In this document: piece by piece, positions 51,370 to 59,522 of the stretch
Numbering within the stretch: the first letter of the stretch is position 1
Layout: each line of letters opens with the position of its first letter
NCBI GenBank assembly: GCA_004557125.1
Contig: SFET01000008.1
Coordinates: forward strand, 19,752 to 83,751
DNA length: 64,000 nt
Direction: 5' to 3'
Source of the DNA: Clostridiales bacterium
GTDB taxonomy: Bacteria > Bacillota > Clostridia > Christensenellales > Aristaeellaceae
The notes under the pieces: model-generated
The model's database searches: none
Told to the model about the DNA's origin: nothing
The model's input: only the letters and a program-made list of their open reading frames with translations
Translations under genes and position numbers: made by a program

Positions 51370-53460
51370 GTCGTTCTGCGCGGCCAGAACCTTCGCCACG
51401 ACCACCTTCTGCTGGTTTCCACCGGACAGGTTGCGCACCAGCTGCTTCACCGTGGGCGTCTTGATGTCCAGCATGCGGGTGAAGTCAGTCACCAGCTTGT
51501 CCAGCACCCTGAAGTGCATGAAGCCGTAGGTGCTGTTCTGCCGCAGGCTCATCACGGGGATGTTCCACTCGATGCTATACTGCAAAAACGCGCCCTCCTG
51601 CTTGCGGTCCTCCGGAATCAGGCCGATGCCGTGATCCACCATGTCGGCCACCGACGAGGCGCGCATCTTCTTGCTCCGCACCAGAATCTCGCCGCTCTCG
51701 GGCTTCACGTCGCCGCAGATCATCTTGGCAAGCTCCGTCCTTCCCGCGCCCACCAGACCGGCCAGGCCCAGAATCTCGCCCCTGTGGAGCTGAAGGTTGA
51801 TGTGGAAGTCGCCGTTGCCGGTCAGGTCGCGCAGCTCCAGCACCGTTTCGCCGATCTTCACGTTTCGCTCGGGGAACTTTTCCGTCAGCTCGCGCCCGAT
51901 CATGTAGCGGATCAGATCCTTCTTCGTGATCTCCGCCACGTTCCGCGTCACCACGAACCTGCCGTCGCGGAACACGGTCACGCGGTCGCACAGCTCGAAC
52001 AGCTCCTCCAGGCGGTGGCTGATGTAGATGATGGACACGCCCTTCTCCTTCAGCCTGCGCACGATGCGGAACAGGTTGCTCACCTCCGCCATGGGGATGG
52101 AGGCGGTGGGCTCGTCCATAATCAGCAGCTTGCAGTTCTTCACCAGCGCCTTGGCGATCTCCACGATCTGCATCTGCGCGGCGGAGAGCATCTGCACCTG
52201 CGTCATCGGGTCGATCTGCACGCCCAGATCCTGAAGAATCTCGACGGAGCGGCGCTTCATCTCCTTGAAATCGGGGAGGCCCCGACGATTGCCCACCTTG
52301 TCCCCGAGAAAGATGTTCTCCATCACGCTCAGCGACGGAACCAGGTTGAACTCCTGATAGACCACACCGATGCCGTTCTCCTTGGCCAGGGACGGCGTGA
52401 GCCTGCTGAATTCCTTTCCATCGATGACAATCGTGCCCTTTTCCGGCTGAACGGCTCCTGAAATCGTCTTGATAACCGTGGATTTTCCCGCGCCGTTTTC
52501 ACCGATCAGCGCGAGGATCTCTCCCCTCTCCACGTCAAAGGACACATCGTCAAGGGCCACGACTCCGGGATACAACTTGGTTACATGTCTGACCTCAAGT
52601 AGCTTAGCCATCTGAATCGATGTGTGCACCGCGCTCACGCCGATGTGCAGGCGGAACTTGCCGAACACCTCCCGCAGGTTGCGGACGCTGTAATAGAACG
52701 CATCGATGGCCTGCCGCAGCTCCCGCTTGCGCTCGGGGGCGTAGTTGAGCAGCAGAATCATGCCCTTGTAGGTGCTGATGGAGCAGTAGGAGATGTAGTC
52801 CGGGAAGCTCTCGGTCATGCACTTCTCGAAGCGGTCGCTGCTCATGGAGGAATTGCCGCCCATGATCTCGCTCAGATTCGAAAAGACACACAGCGCGCGG
52901 TAGCAGCCGGGCGCGAACCGGGTGGCGTAGCGCGCATTGCAGCTCTCCTCTGACATGAGATACCGCCCCGCCAGCCTGCGATCGCCGAAGATCACCTCGG
53001 AGAAGAGTCGGCTCGTCTGCTCGCGCTCCCGGCTGCGCCGCACGCTGCGGGCCTCCTCGCTGTCGGCCTGCTGACCGCGCAGGTGGTCGATGCGCCTGCA
53101 GACGCGCTCCAGCGTCTCGTTGAGCTGCGCCTCGTCCACCGGCTTGAGCAGGTAGTCCATCACGCCCAGCGACACCGTCGTGCGCGCGTACTTGAAGTGC
53201 CGGTAGCCGCTGATGAGGATGAACAGCGGCGCTGCGCCCGCATCCCGCACCTTCTGAATCAGCTCCAGACCGTCCAGCCCCGGCATCTTGATGTCCGAGA
53301 GCACGAAGTCGGGGCGGTGGCGGAGGATGCTCTCCAGCGCGGCGCTGCCGGTGGTGCAGGTGTCGACGATCTCGATGCCGAGCGACCCCCATTGGCCAAG
53401 TTCCTCGATCAGGCGGATGATCTTCGCCTCATCGTCCGCAATGACGACCCTGTATTTCAT
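51364..53460 (-). CDS. Chimera: truncated YesN-type response regulator fused to RbsA-type ABC ATPase
   Basis: This open frame of 698 codons contains two unrelated proteins. Residues 1-283 are a YesN-like regulator: receiver domain with D55 in FVLSDIKMPG and Lys in YLLKPV, then the start of the linker region (SRLFSEVIFGDRRLAGRYL ... FGKFRLHIGVSA). The AraC-type DNA-binding end is absent. From M284 (MAKLLEVRHVTKLYPGVVAL) an RbsA-type tandem ATPase follows: GENGAGKST, LSAAQMQIVEIAKAL, LLIMDEPTAS, then the second domain with LSGGNQQKVVVAKVL. The frame ends before that domain's Walker B through a one-base shift at 51367-51368. M284 has no ribosome site. A deletion joining the two genes, or an assembly join, explains this best. 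Confidence 0.8.
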   Translation of the reverse strand: MKYRVVIADDEAKIIRLIEELGQWGSLGIEIVDTCTTGSAALESILRHRPDFVLSDIKMPGLDGLELIQKVRDAGAAPLFILISGYRHFKYARTTVSLGVMDYLLKPVDEAQLNETLERVCRRIDHLRGQQADSEEARSVRRSREREQTSRLFSEVIFGDRRLAGRYLMSEESCNARYATRFAPGCYRALCVFSNLSEIMGGNSSMSSDRFEKCMTESFPDYISYCSISTYKGMILLLNYAPERKRELRQAIDAFYYSVRNLREVFGKFRLHIGVSAVHTSIQMAKLLEVRHVTKLYPGVVALDDVSFDVERGEILALIGENGAGKSTVIKTISGAVQPEKGTIVIDGKEFSRLTPSLAKENGIGVVYQEFNLVPSLSVMENIFLGDKVGNRRGLPDFKEMKRRSVEILQDLGVQIDPMTQVQMLSAAQMQIVEIAKALVKNCKLLIMDEPTASIPMAEVSNLFRIVRRLKEKGVSIIYISHRLEELFELCDRVTVFRDGRFVVTRNVAEITKKDLIRYMIGRELTEKFPERNVKIGETVLELRDLTGNGDFHINLQLHRGEILGLAGLVGAGRTELAKMICGDVKPESGEILVRSKKMRASSVADMVDHGIGLIPEDRKQEGAFLQYSIEWNIPVMSLRQNSTYGFMHFRVLDKLVTDFTRMLDIKTPTVKQLVRNLSGGNQQKVVVAKVLAAQNDT

Positions 53461-53523
53461 GTCAATCCTCCCATCCCTCTCGGGCGGCGGAATGCGCGCA
53501 CTCCGCCGCCGAGGGTTCGTTTA

Positions 53524-53694
53524 TCAGTGCCCGGGGCCGCCCGCACCGGGGCCACCTGCGTCGGGGCCGCTGGCAACGGGGGCGTAGAGCCTAGCGTAGC
53601 TGCCGAAGGGGCCGTCCACGTAGGGGAAGCCATCCGGAATCACGCCGAGCTCGGGCGACCAGCCGGAGCCATAGTAGGGCGACCACGCCCACTG
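53524..53694 (-). other. 57-codon in-frame extension beyond a TAG
   Basis: After the TAG at 53697-53695 the same frame reads QWAWSPYYGSGWSPELGVIP, then FPYVDGPFGSYARLYAP and a Gly/Pro tail, to TGA at 53524. Codon use matches real genes here. It is either read through, or the end of a gene cut by a nonsense change. Confidence 0.6.
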
Positions 53695-55260
53695 CTAGTT
53701 GGGCGAGAATCCCTCCGTGCGGACGTAGCCCGGCAGGAGCGTCACGCCGTCCCAGTTGCCGATCTGGCCGGTGGCGTACTCCTTGCTGAATTCGATCTCC
53801 CGTCCGTCGGCGGTCAGCGTGACCGTCTTGTCCAGGCGGGTCTTGACGTAGAGGGTGTTGACGATGAACTGCACGTCGCAGTCCTCCGGCCCCATCGCGT
53901 CAAAGACCTTCGCATCGTCCGGTGCGGCGAGGGTCACGCGCTCCTCGCCCATGAAGCCGATGGAGGTCTTTTCCACTGCCTCGGAGAGGTAGCCGTTGCC
54001 GTCCGCGTCCCCCGCATAGTAGAAGGGCTTGCCGTCCTCGTTGACGGACAGGGTGTAGATGGACTGCTGGGCGTTGCCGATGGACAGGCCGTCGTAGCCG
54101 TAGTAGCTGTAGGCGGTGCAGGTGCCGTCCACAGTCAGGCCGCCGCCCTGCTGGAGCATGTAGGCGTACACGCTGGCAATGTCATAGGTCTGCGTGGCGG
54201 ACAGGCCTGCGCCGTCCACCGCGATGGTCATGGTGGTAAAGACCGGGGCAAAGGCCGCGTGGCGGAAGGTCACGGCCACCTGCGCCTCATTCTCCGCCGC
54301 AAAGACGGCGTACTGGATGTGATCGCCATCGGCCTTGAGCTGATAGCTGTCACCGTACTGGGTGGACAGGGTCACGGTCATGTCGTCCGCGGTCAGGCCG
54401 GACGCGTCGGTGCCCGCGGGCCAGGTGATGAAGAAGTCGTCCTGCTTGTCGTCGCAGAGCACCGGAATGGCCGCTGCGCCGAGGAAGTCGCCCGCGTCGC
54501 CGACCCAGCTCCACTGAACCTCGTCGCCCGCCTGTGTTCCGGAGGGCAGGTGCGCCTCGGGGACGATGTCGCTGATCTCCGGGGCAACGTCGGTGCCGGT
54601 GCGGCCCCAGATGTAGACCTTCACCTGGAAGGTCGCGTCGTTTACGGGCTGACCATCGTAGGTAATCCCGCTGACGCCCAGGTTGAACACGAAGCAGCCG
54701 TTGCCGTCGCCGCCGAGGATGCTCCACTCGCGGCCGCTGTTCGGGTCGATGAATTCGTAGTCGCCGGTGTTGAAGGCCAGATCGCCCTCGCGCAGGACGT
54801 ACTCCAGGAAGCCATCCTGCCATTCGCCGCTGAGCGTGTCTGCGCGCAGGATGAACTCGTCCGCGTCGTAGCCGTCGCCCGGAAGCAGCGTGACCACCGC
54901 GCTGCTGCTGTCGATCTTGCCATCGTCAATATTTTCGCCCACCAGTGTCAGCACCGCAGAGCCGCTGTACTGCACCGGCGGCTGCTCCACCTCGAAGAGC
55001 GTGCCGTCCTCGTTGTACACCGGGTAGTCCTTGCGCTCGCCGGTCTCCGGGTCGGAGTAGCGGATGGTCTGGTCGCCCGGGCCCGCCGCCGTCACAAGGA
55101 TGTGCTTGATGGTCGTCTTGCCGCCGGTGTCGCCGGAGCCGAAGATGTCGCTGACGATTTGAAGCTCCGGCACAGACTGCGCGGGCTCGGCGAGTCCGAC
55201 GCACGCGAGGGCACTCTGAACGATCAGAATCGCCGCAAGCAGTAGAATCCGTTTTTTCAT
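53695..55260 (-). CDS. Secreted protein of unknown function ending at an in-frame TAG
   Basis: This 521-residue exported protein has a signal peptide (MKKRILLLAAILIVQSALAC ... LAEP). The mature part is rich in Asp, Gly and Tyr, with beta-type segments (for example SSAVVTLLPGDGYDADEF, AAENEAQVAVTFRHAAF) that suggest Ig-like or jelly-roll modules. I recognise no enzyme motif. It lies between the tannase-like gene and the regulator/ATPase chimera on one strand, so it may be a surface partner in the same substrate use. The true C-terminus may be at 53524. Confidence 0.7.
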   Translation of the reverse strand: MKKRILLLAAILIVQSALACVGLAEPAQSVPELQIVSDIFGSGDTGGKTTIKHILVTAAGPGDQTIRYSDPETGERKDYPVYNEDGTLFEVEQPPVQYSGSAVLTLVGENIDDGKIDSSSAVVTLLPGDGYDADEFILRADTLSGEWQDGFLEYVLREGDLAFNTGDYEFIDPNSGREWSILGGDGNGCFVFNLGVSGITYDGQPVNDATFQVKVYIWGRTGTDVAPEISDIVPEAHLPSGTQAGDEVQWSWVGDAGDFLGAAAIPVLCDDKQDDFFITWPAGTDASGLTADDMTVTLSTQYGDSYQLKADGDHIQYAVFAAENEAQVAVTFRHAAFAPVFTTMTIAVDGAGLSATQTYDIASVYAYMLQQGGGLTVDGTCTAYSYYGYDGLSIGNAQQSIYTLSVNEDGKPFYYAGDADGNGYLSEAVEKTSIGFMGEERVTLAAPDDAKVFDAMGPEDCDVQFIVNTLYVKTRLDKTVTLTADGREIEFSKEYATGQIGNWDGVTLLPGYVRTEGFSPN

Positions 55261-55365
55261 GGGTTTCTTCCTCCTTGTCCTCTCTCACTGGGAATTTCCT
55301 TCCGGGTCAATCCTGTTTTTTAGCGCATTCCCTCCCCTCCCGAGAAAGATGAACTGCGATATCCA

Positions 55366-57045
55366 TCACGACGGCTCGCAGATGCCGTCGATCCATTTGA
55401 GTACCTCGCCCGGAATGTCCGCCTCGCTGTGGGGCTGATCCCACATCAGCGCGTAATCCACCGGATGCCCGGCGTTCTGAAGCATCACCGCCAGCGTCAT
55501 CGACACGCTCAGCGAGGTGTCCGCGTCGCTTGCACCCACGCGAATGCGGTAGTGCTTCGCCGGATGCGCCGCTTCGGACGGAATGAAGTTCAGCGGGTTC
55601 AGCAGCGCCACGCGACGGGAAAGCTCCCTGTCCGCGCCCACGTCGAAGGCCGCTGCATAGCGCTCCACTTCCTCCGGGAAATCGCCCCGCAGTGCGGCGA
55701 TGGCCTCCCCGATGACGGGGTTGAAGTGGGCGAAATCCGCCTGCGCGCTGCCGAACTCCTCGTTTTCGCCGCTGTCGTTGGTCAGCTTGTCGAAGGAGGT
55801 GCAGGGCTTCATCCTGCGGCGGTGGTTCAGCACGTAGCTGTCCAGATCGGAGATGGTCGCGCGTTCGCCGTCCCAGCGGAGCCAAGCGCGCTTGTCCGCA
55901 CTCTGCATGCGCACCTTGGGTATCTTTTCCTCGACGAAGGGCACCCCCTTCGGCGGGCGCGAGAACAGCTCGCCCAGGCTCAGGCGCTTCTGCGGCGCTG
56001 CCATCGCTGCGCCCGGCCCCGCATGGTGCATTTCCTTCGGCGCATCCGGCATTGGCGCAGGGGCCATGTAAGTGTAGTTGCCGCTGAGGTAGTCCTGCAC
56101 GGAGAGCTGATCGCCGCGCTCCAGCCCTGCGAGGAAGGCCGTGGCGGAGTCGTTCAGGCAGTCCATCAGATAGTCGTAGAAGGGACCGCCGCGCCCGTCC
56201 GGGTTCAGCGTCAGCACTTCGCCCGTCTCGGGGTGGCGCAGCTCCAGTCCGTTCACGTAGTCCACATAGCGCGCGGACAGCTCCCTGGACAGCGCCTCCT
56301 TGAAGGGCGTCATAGTCTCGGCGGGGCCTGCGGGGGAGTTCTCGCAGGTCTTGTCCGCCCGGAACATCCACTCGTAGGCCAAATCGGCGTGCTCCAGATC
56401 GATGATCGGGCAGTAGATCTGCGCGGCGTACACCGCGTCGCTCTCGTCCATAAACGCGCCCGCCGCCTCCAGGTAGGGATCGTAGGCGGGGTGATCGCCC
56501 GTCACCGCCAGCAGCGCGCTCATCGCACCGCCGGCGCTCCAGCCCACGGAGATGACCCTGTCCCAGTCGCACGGCAATGCGGCGCGGTTGTGGCGCAGGA
56601 AGCGCAGGGCCGTCTTGATGTCCACCAGCGTGATCGGGGCCTTGCCCACGCTCTCGCCCTGCGCGTTCCGGGACTCGCGTCCACGGCAGCCGCAAGTCAC
56701 GTAGATCAGGCCGTGGCGCAGGTACTGCTCCGCGTAGGAGCGCGGGCCGCCCAGCCAGGTGTGGGGCATCTGCATGTAGCCGGCGGAATTGTTTTCAAAC
56801 ACCACCGGCACGCTCTGCGCTGTGTAGCGGCCCATCCGGCCCTGGGGGTTGGGCGTGCCGTCCGCGTTCAGATACGCTGCGGGCACGAAGATCGAGAGCC
56901 GCTGAAACTTTGGCACCTCGGCCCTCTGGGTGTAGAGCACGTCCTCCAGGCACCAGCAGCCGTACTTTGCATCAAACGTCCACCTGTCCCGGCAGTCCGC
57001 AAGCTCCGCCGTCCGGTTGACCACCGGCATATCCATCGAAATCAT
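55366..57045 (-). CDS. Tannase-like alpha/beta hydrolase (subtype B)
   Basis: This 559-residue esterase lacks a signal peptide. The nucleophile elbow is VGWSAGG with S170, close to the position of the catalytic Ser in Lactobacillus TanB (S163). It is followed by MSALLAVTGDHPAYDPYL and QIYCPIIDLEHADLAYEWMF, segments shared with TanB. A C-terminal WDQPHSEADIPGEVLKWI holds the candidate His. Tannases split gallate esters of hydrolysable tannins. The next gene upstream encodes an LpdD-like gallate-decarboxylase partner, which supports the call. GGAAGG precedes the ATG. Confidence 0.78.
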   Translation of the reverse strand: MISMDMPVVNRTAELADCRDRWTFDAKYGCWCLEDVLYTQRAEVPKFQRLSIFVPAAYLNADGTPNPQGRMGRYTAQSVPVVFENNSAGYMQMPHTWLGGPRSYAEQYLRHGLIYVTCGCRGRESRNAQGESVGKAPITLVDIKTALRFLRHNRAALPCDWDRVISVGWSAGGAMSALLAVTGDHPAYDPYLEAAGAFMDESDAVYAAQIYCPIIDLEHADLAYEWMFRADKTCENSPAGPAETMTPFKEALSRELSARYVDYVNGLELRHPETGEVLTLNPDGRGGPFYDYLMDCLNDSATAFLAGLERGDQLSVQDYLSGNYTYMAPAPMPDAPKEMHHAGPGAAMAAPQKRLSLGELFSRPPKGVPFVEEKIPKVRMQSADKRAWLRWDGERATISDLDSYVLNHRRRMKPCTSFDKLTNDSGENEEFGSAQADFAHFNPVIGEAIAALRGDFPEEVERYAAAFDVGADRELSRRVALLNPLNFIPSEAAHPAKHYRIRVGASDADTSLSVSMTLAVMLQNAGHPVDYALMWDQPHSEADIPGEVLKWIDGICEPS

Positions 57046-57382
57046 GGGCTTCCTTCCTTTCCATCATGCTCTGCAGCAGGGCCTCGCAGGCTTCAAGTAT
57101 CCTGTCGCTCTCCGCCCTGCCGATCTTGTCGTAGTGAATCCCCGCGCGCACGCACACCGGCGCATTCCAGCGCTGCGCCAGCGCCTGCGCCCAGCGGACG
57201 CTGACCGCATCGTCCCGATGATCCCGCCGCAGCATAGTCTGTATGCTGCCGTCGGGTTCCGCCAGCGTCACCGCGCCCACGTGGCTGCGGCTGCCGCCGA
57301 ATACGGACACGTCCCAGCCCTCGTCCAGGCGCAGGGCCTCGGCACGGATGGACTGGCCAAGCACTTCGCATTCAAGGCGCAT
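56972..57382 (-). CDS. LpdD-like (gallate decarboxylase subunit D / prenyl-flavin chaperone) protein
   Basis: This 136-residue protein has the LpdD pattern: WDVSVFGGSRSHVGAVTLAE, a middle RRDHRDDAVSVRWAQALAQ and VCVRAGIHYDKIGRAESDRI. LpdD proteins accompany UbiD-type gallate or vanillate decarboxylases. The ATG is one base after the stop of the HSL-type esterase and follows GGAGGG. Its last 74 bases overlap the start of the tannase-like gene, longer than usual, so the last 24 residues may not be ancestral. The decarboxylase itself (LpdC) is not in the window. Confidence 0.75.
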   Translation of the reverse strand: MRLECEVLGQSIRAEALRLDEGWDVSVFGGSRSHVGAVTLAEPDGSIQTMLRRDHRDDAVSVRWAQALAQRWNAPVCVRAGIHYDKIGRAESDRILEACEALLQSMMERKEAHDFDGYAGGQPDGGACGLPGQVDV

Positions 57383-57383
57383 T

Positions 57384-58364
57384 TCACATGCCCTCCCAGC
57401 GGCGGAAATCGGCCGTCTCAATGTCCATCAGATCGAGAATCTTGCCCGTCAGGTGGTGCAGCATCTCGTCGATGCTCTCCGGCCTTGCGTAGCAGCTGAT
57501 CACCGGCGGCAGCACCACGGCCCCCGCGAGGGTCGTGAACTCCACCCAGTCGCCCAGGCCCTTCTCCTCGAGGCCCCGGACAAATTCCGCGCTCTGCTGG
57601 TAGGGCACCAGTTTGTCCGCCGTGCCGTGCTGCACCAGCATGCGGGCCATGCGCGGCCCCGCGTAAGTCAGGGGATTGGCCTGGTCGCACAGCGCCGCGG
57701 AGGCCTTTGCCACGCTGATGCCGAGGTAGCGCGATTCCGGCGAATCCGGCAGGTCGTGATCCGCGATGCTCACGCCGTTTGCGCGCGCCTGTGCGTCCAT
57801 GGCCTTGAAGTCGGTGGGGCCGAACTGATCCACCGCCGCCAGCACGTCCGGCTGCATGCCGTCGCAGGACGCAGCGCACTCCCCCGGAAACGCGCCGTTG
57901 GGCACGTTCATGCCCAGCATAGCCGCAAGGTTGCCGCCTGCGCTGCCGCCGATGGCGATCAGCCGCGCGGGATCGATCCGATACTCCGCTGCGCGGGCCT
58001 TCACGAAGCGCACCGCCTGACGCACGTCCAGCACCGCCGCCGGGAAGAGCGCCTCCCCGGAGAGCCGGTACTCCACCGCTACCACGGCGATGCCCTGCCC
58101 GAGCGCCAGAAGCGGCGGCTCCAGATGATCGTCCCGCTTGTCGCCGAAGGCAAAGCCGCCGCCGTGGGTGTAGATCAGCGCCGGAAACGGGCCGTCGCCC
58201 GCCTCGGGCAGAAAGATGTCCAGGCGCTGGTTGGGGCTCTCCTGGGCGTACGCCACGTCCAGCGCCTTGCGGGAGATCCCGTCGATCTTCGCCATCCGCG
58301 GCTGGTGCTGCGTCCGGGGTGCGGGCGCGTCGCCCCGCTCATGTGAGTGCTCTGCCTGTGCCAT
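57384..58364 (-). CDS. HSL-family alpha/beta hydrolase (acetyl/carboxyl esterase)
   Basis: This 326-residue esterase has the hormone-sensitive-lipase signature THGGGFAFGD (oxyanion hole, 67-70), nucleophile GGSAGG with S141 and acid in VQHGTADKLVP. The place where the His normally lies (usually GAGHG) reads LAGAVVLPPVISC, with no His, so activity is uncertain. The start at 58364 (MAQAEHSHERG) follows AGGAGGAAGG. It is the first gene of the operon with LpdD and tannase, under a promoter facing a LysR gene. Confidence 0.82.
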   Translation of the reverse strand: MAQAEHSHERGDAPAPRTQHQPRMAKIDGISRKALDVAYAQESPNQRLDIFLPEAGDGPFPALIYTHGGGFAFGDKRDDHLEPPLLALGQGIAVVAVEYRLSGEALFPAAVLDVRQAVRFVKARAAEYRIDPARLIAIGGSAGGNLAAMLGMNVPNGAFPGECAASCDGMQPDVLAAVDQFGPTDFKAMDAQARANGVSIADHDLPDSPESRYLGISVAKASAALCDQANPLTYAGPRMARMLVQHGTADKLVPYQQSAEFVRGLEEKGLGDWVEFTTLAGAVVLPPVISCYARPESIDEMLHHLTGKILDLMDIETADFRRWEGM

Positions 58365-58425
58365 AGCCTTCCTCCTCAGCTTCACAATGAATTCTTTACG
58401 GGTTCTTCATTGGATTCCTGTAAAA

Positions 58426-58454
58426 AGCATAGCATCCGCTTTTTGGAAAGTAAA
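58426..58454 (-). promoter_or_regulatory. Promoter of the esterase-lpdD-tannase operon
   Basis: On the minus strand, TTTACT (58454-58449), a 17-bp spacer and TATGCT (58431-58426). The spacer and -35 lie inside an 11-bp inverted repeat. Confidence 0.65.
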
Positions 58455-58462
58455 GCGGATGC
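58432..58462. promoter_or_regulatory. Inverted-repeat operator between esterase operon and LysR genes
   Basis: GCATCCGCTTT-N9-AAAGCGGATGC is a perfect 11-bp inverted repeat covering the -35 and spacer of the esterase promoter. It is the best candidate binding site for the neighbouring LysR proteins. Confidence 0.6.
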
Positions 58463-58520
58463 GCGCATTTGCTTATTCGATTTTATTGCGCATATTTCGG
58501 ATAAATCGGGGCATATCCCC

Positions 58521-58549
58521 TTGAAAGCGGCGCATTTCCTGGGTATAAT
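58521..58549 (+). promoter_or_regulatory. Promoter of the LysR pair
   Basis: TTGAAA (58521-58526), a 17-bp spacer and TATAAT (58544-58549). Confidence 0.85.
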
Positions 58550-58595
58550 TCAATCAACAGAAGCAATGCTTATTCTGATTTTGGGATGTGAAGCC

Positions 58596-59522
58596 ATGAA
58601 TCTGGATCGCCTGCAGGAGTTTGTGGTGATCGCCGAGCGCGGCTCTCTCAGCGCCGCCGCCGATGTGCTGAAGATCGCGCCCTCCACGCTCGGCGCGCGC
58701 CTTCGTGCCTTCGAGGAGAGTCTGGACGCAAAGCTGCTCGTCTCGGAGGGCGGCGCGCTGGAGCCGACGGAGGCGGGGCGCATCCTGCTCAGCCGCGCCG
58801 GGGGCATCCTGGCGACCTACCGTGCCACGGCCGCCGCCGTCGCCACCGCGTCGCACCACGCCTTCCGCCGCCTGCGCATCGCCCTGGTGGAGACCTCGCT
58901 GCCCATCTACCTGGGGCCGTTTCTGGATCGCATCAACCGGACGTGGCCGGAAGTGCGCATCGATCTGGTGAACGGAAGCCGTCTGCCGCTGGCGGAGAGC
59001 CTGCTGAACGGCACGGTGGATCTGTACTGCACGCTGCTGATGGACGACGCCGTTCCCGAGGGGCTGACCCGGCTGAACATCGCCCGACCCTTCCACCACG
59101 TGCTGCTGCCCCGGGAGCACCGCCTGGCCCAGCGCACCAACGTATCCATCCGGGAGCTGGACGGGGAGTGCTTCATTCTCGCGCCCAACAGCGAGGAGCC
59201 CTGCATCAGAAATTTCCAGCTGACCAACCTCGCCGCCGCAGGCATCCGCTACCGCACCTACGACAGCGAAACCGACGCGGTCTACACGGCCCTGCTGGTG
59301 CCCATCGGCAAGGGCGTGCTGCTGATGCCCTCGCCCTCGCCGAACCTGCCGCCCAACTCCGTCGCACTCTCCGTGCGCGACCTGCCGTACCCCGCCACGC
59401 CCTGCGTCTTATCCTGCCGTCAGAGCGCCAATCCCGATGTGAGCGAGTTCATGGCGGGCTTTGCCGCGTTCATTCGCGAGGCGTCGCACAGGGACGCGAT
59501 GAAGGGAGGCGTTGCGCCGTGA
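58596..59522 (+). CDS. LysR-family transcriptional regulator, first of a pair
   Basis: This 308-residue regulator has an N-terminal winged helix (MNLDRLQEFVVIAERGSLSA ... STLGARLRAFEES) and an effector domain (about 90-295). The family's usual start is LExF; here it is LDRLQEFV. The ribosome site before 58596 is weak (GGGATGTGAAG); an ATG at 58566 would add ten residues. It is divergent from the esterase-LpdD-tannase genes and is likely their regulator, responding to gallate or a related aromatic acid (inference). Confidence 0.88.
   Translation: MNLDRLQEFVVIAERGSLSAAADVLKIAPSTLGARLRAFEESLDAKLLVSEGGALEPTEAGRILLSRAGGILATYRATAAAVATASHHAFRRLRIALVETSLPIYLGPFLDRINRTWPEVRIDLVNGSRLPLAESLLNGTVDLYCTLLMDDAVPEGLTRLNIARPFHHVLLPREHRLAQRTNVSIRELDGECFILAPNSEEPCIRNFQLTNLAAAGIRYRTYDSETDAVYTALLVPIGKGVLLMPSPSPNLPPNSVALSVRDLPYPATPCVLSCRQSANPDVSEFMAGFAAFIREASHRDAMKGGVAP

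Noticed and set aside
55366..55500. Tannase-like protein as a peptidase or X-Pro aminopeptidase
   Set aside because: The SAGG elbow position and the CPIIDLEHADLAYEW segment fit tannase subtype B better, and an LpdD-like gene adjoins it.
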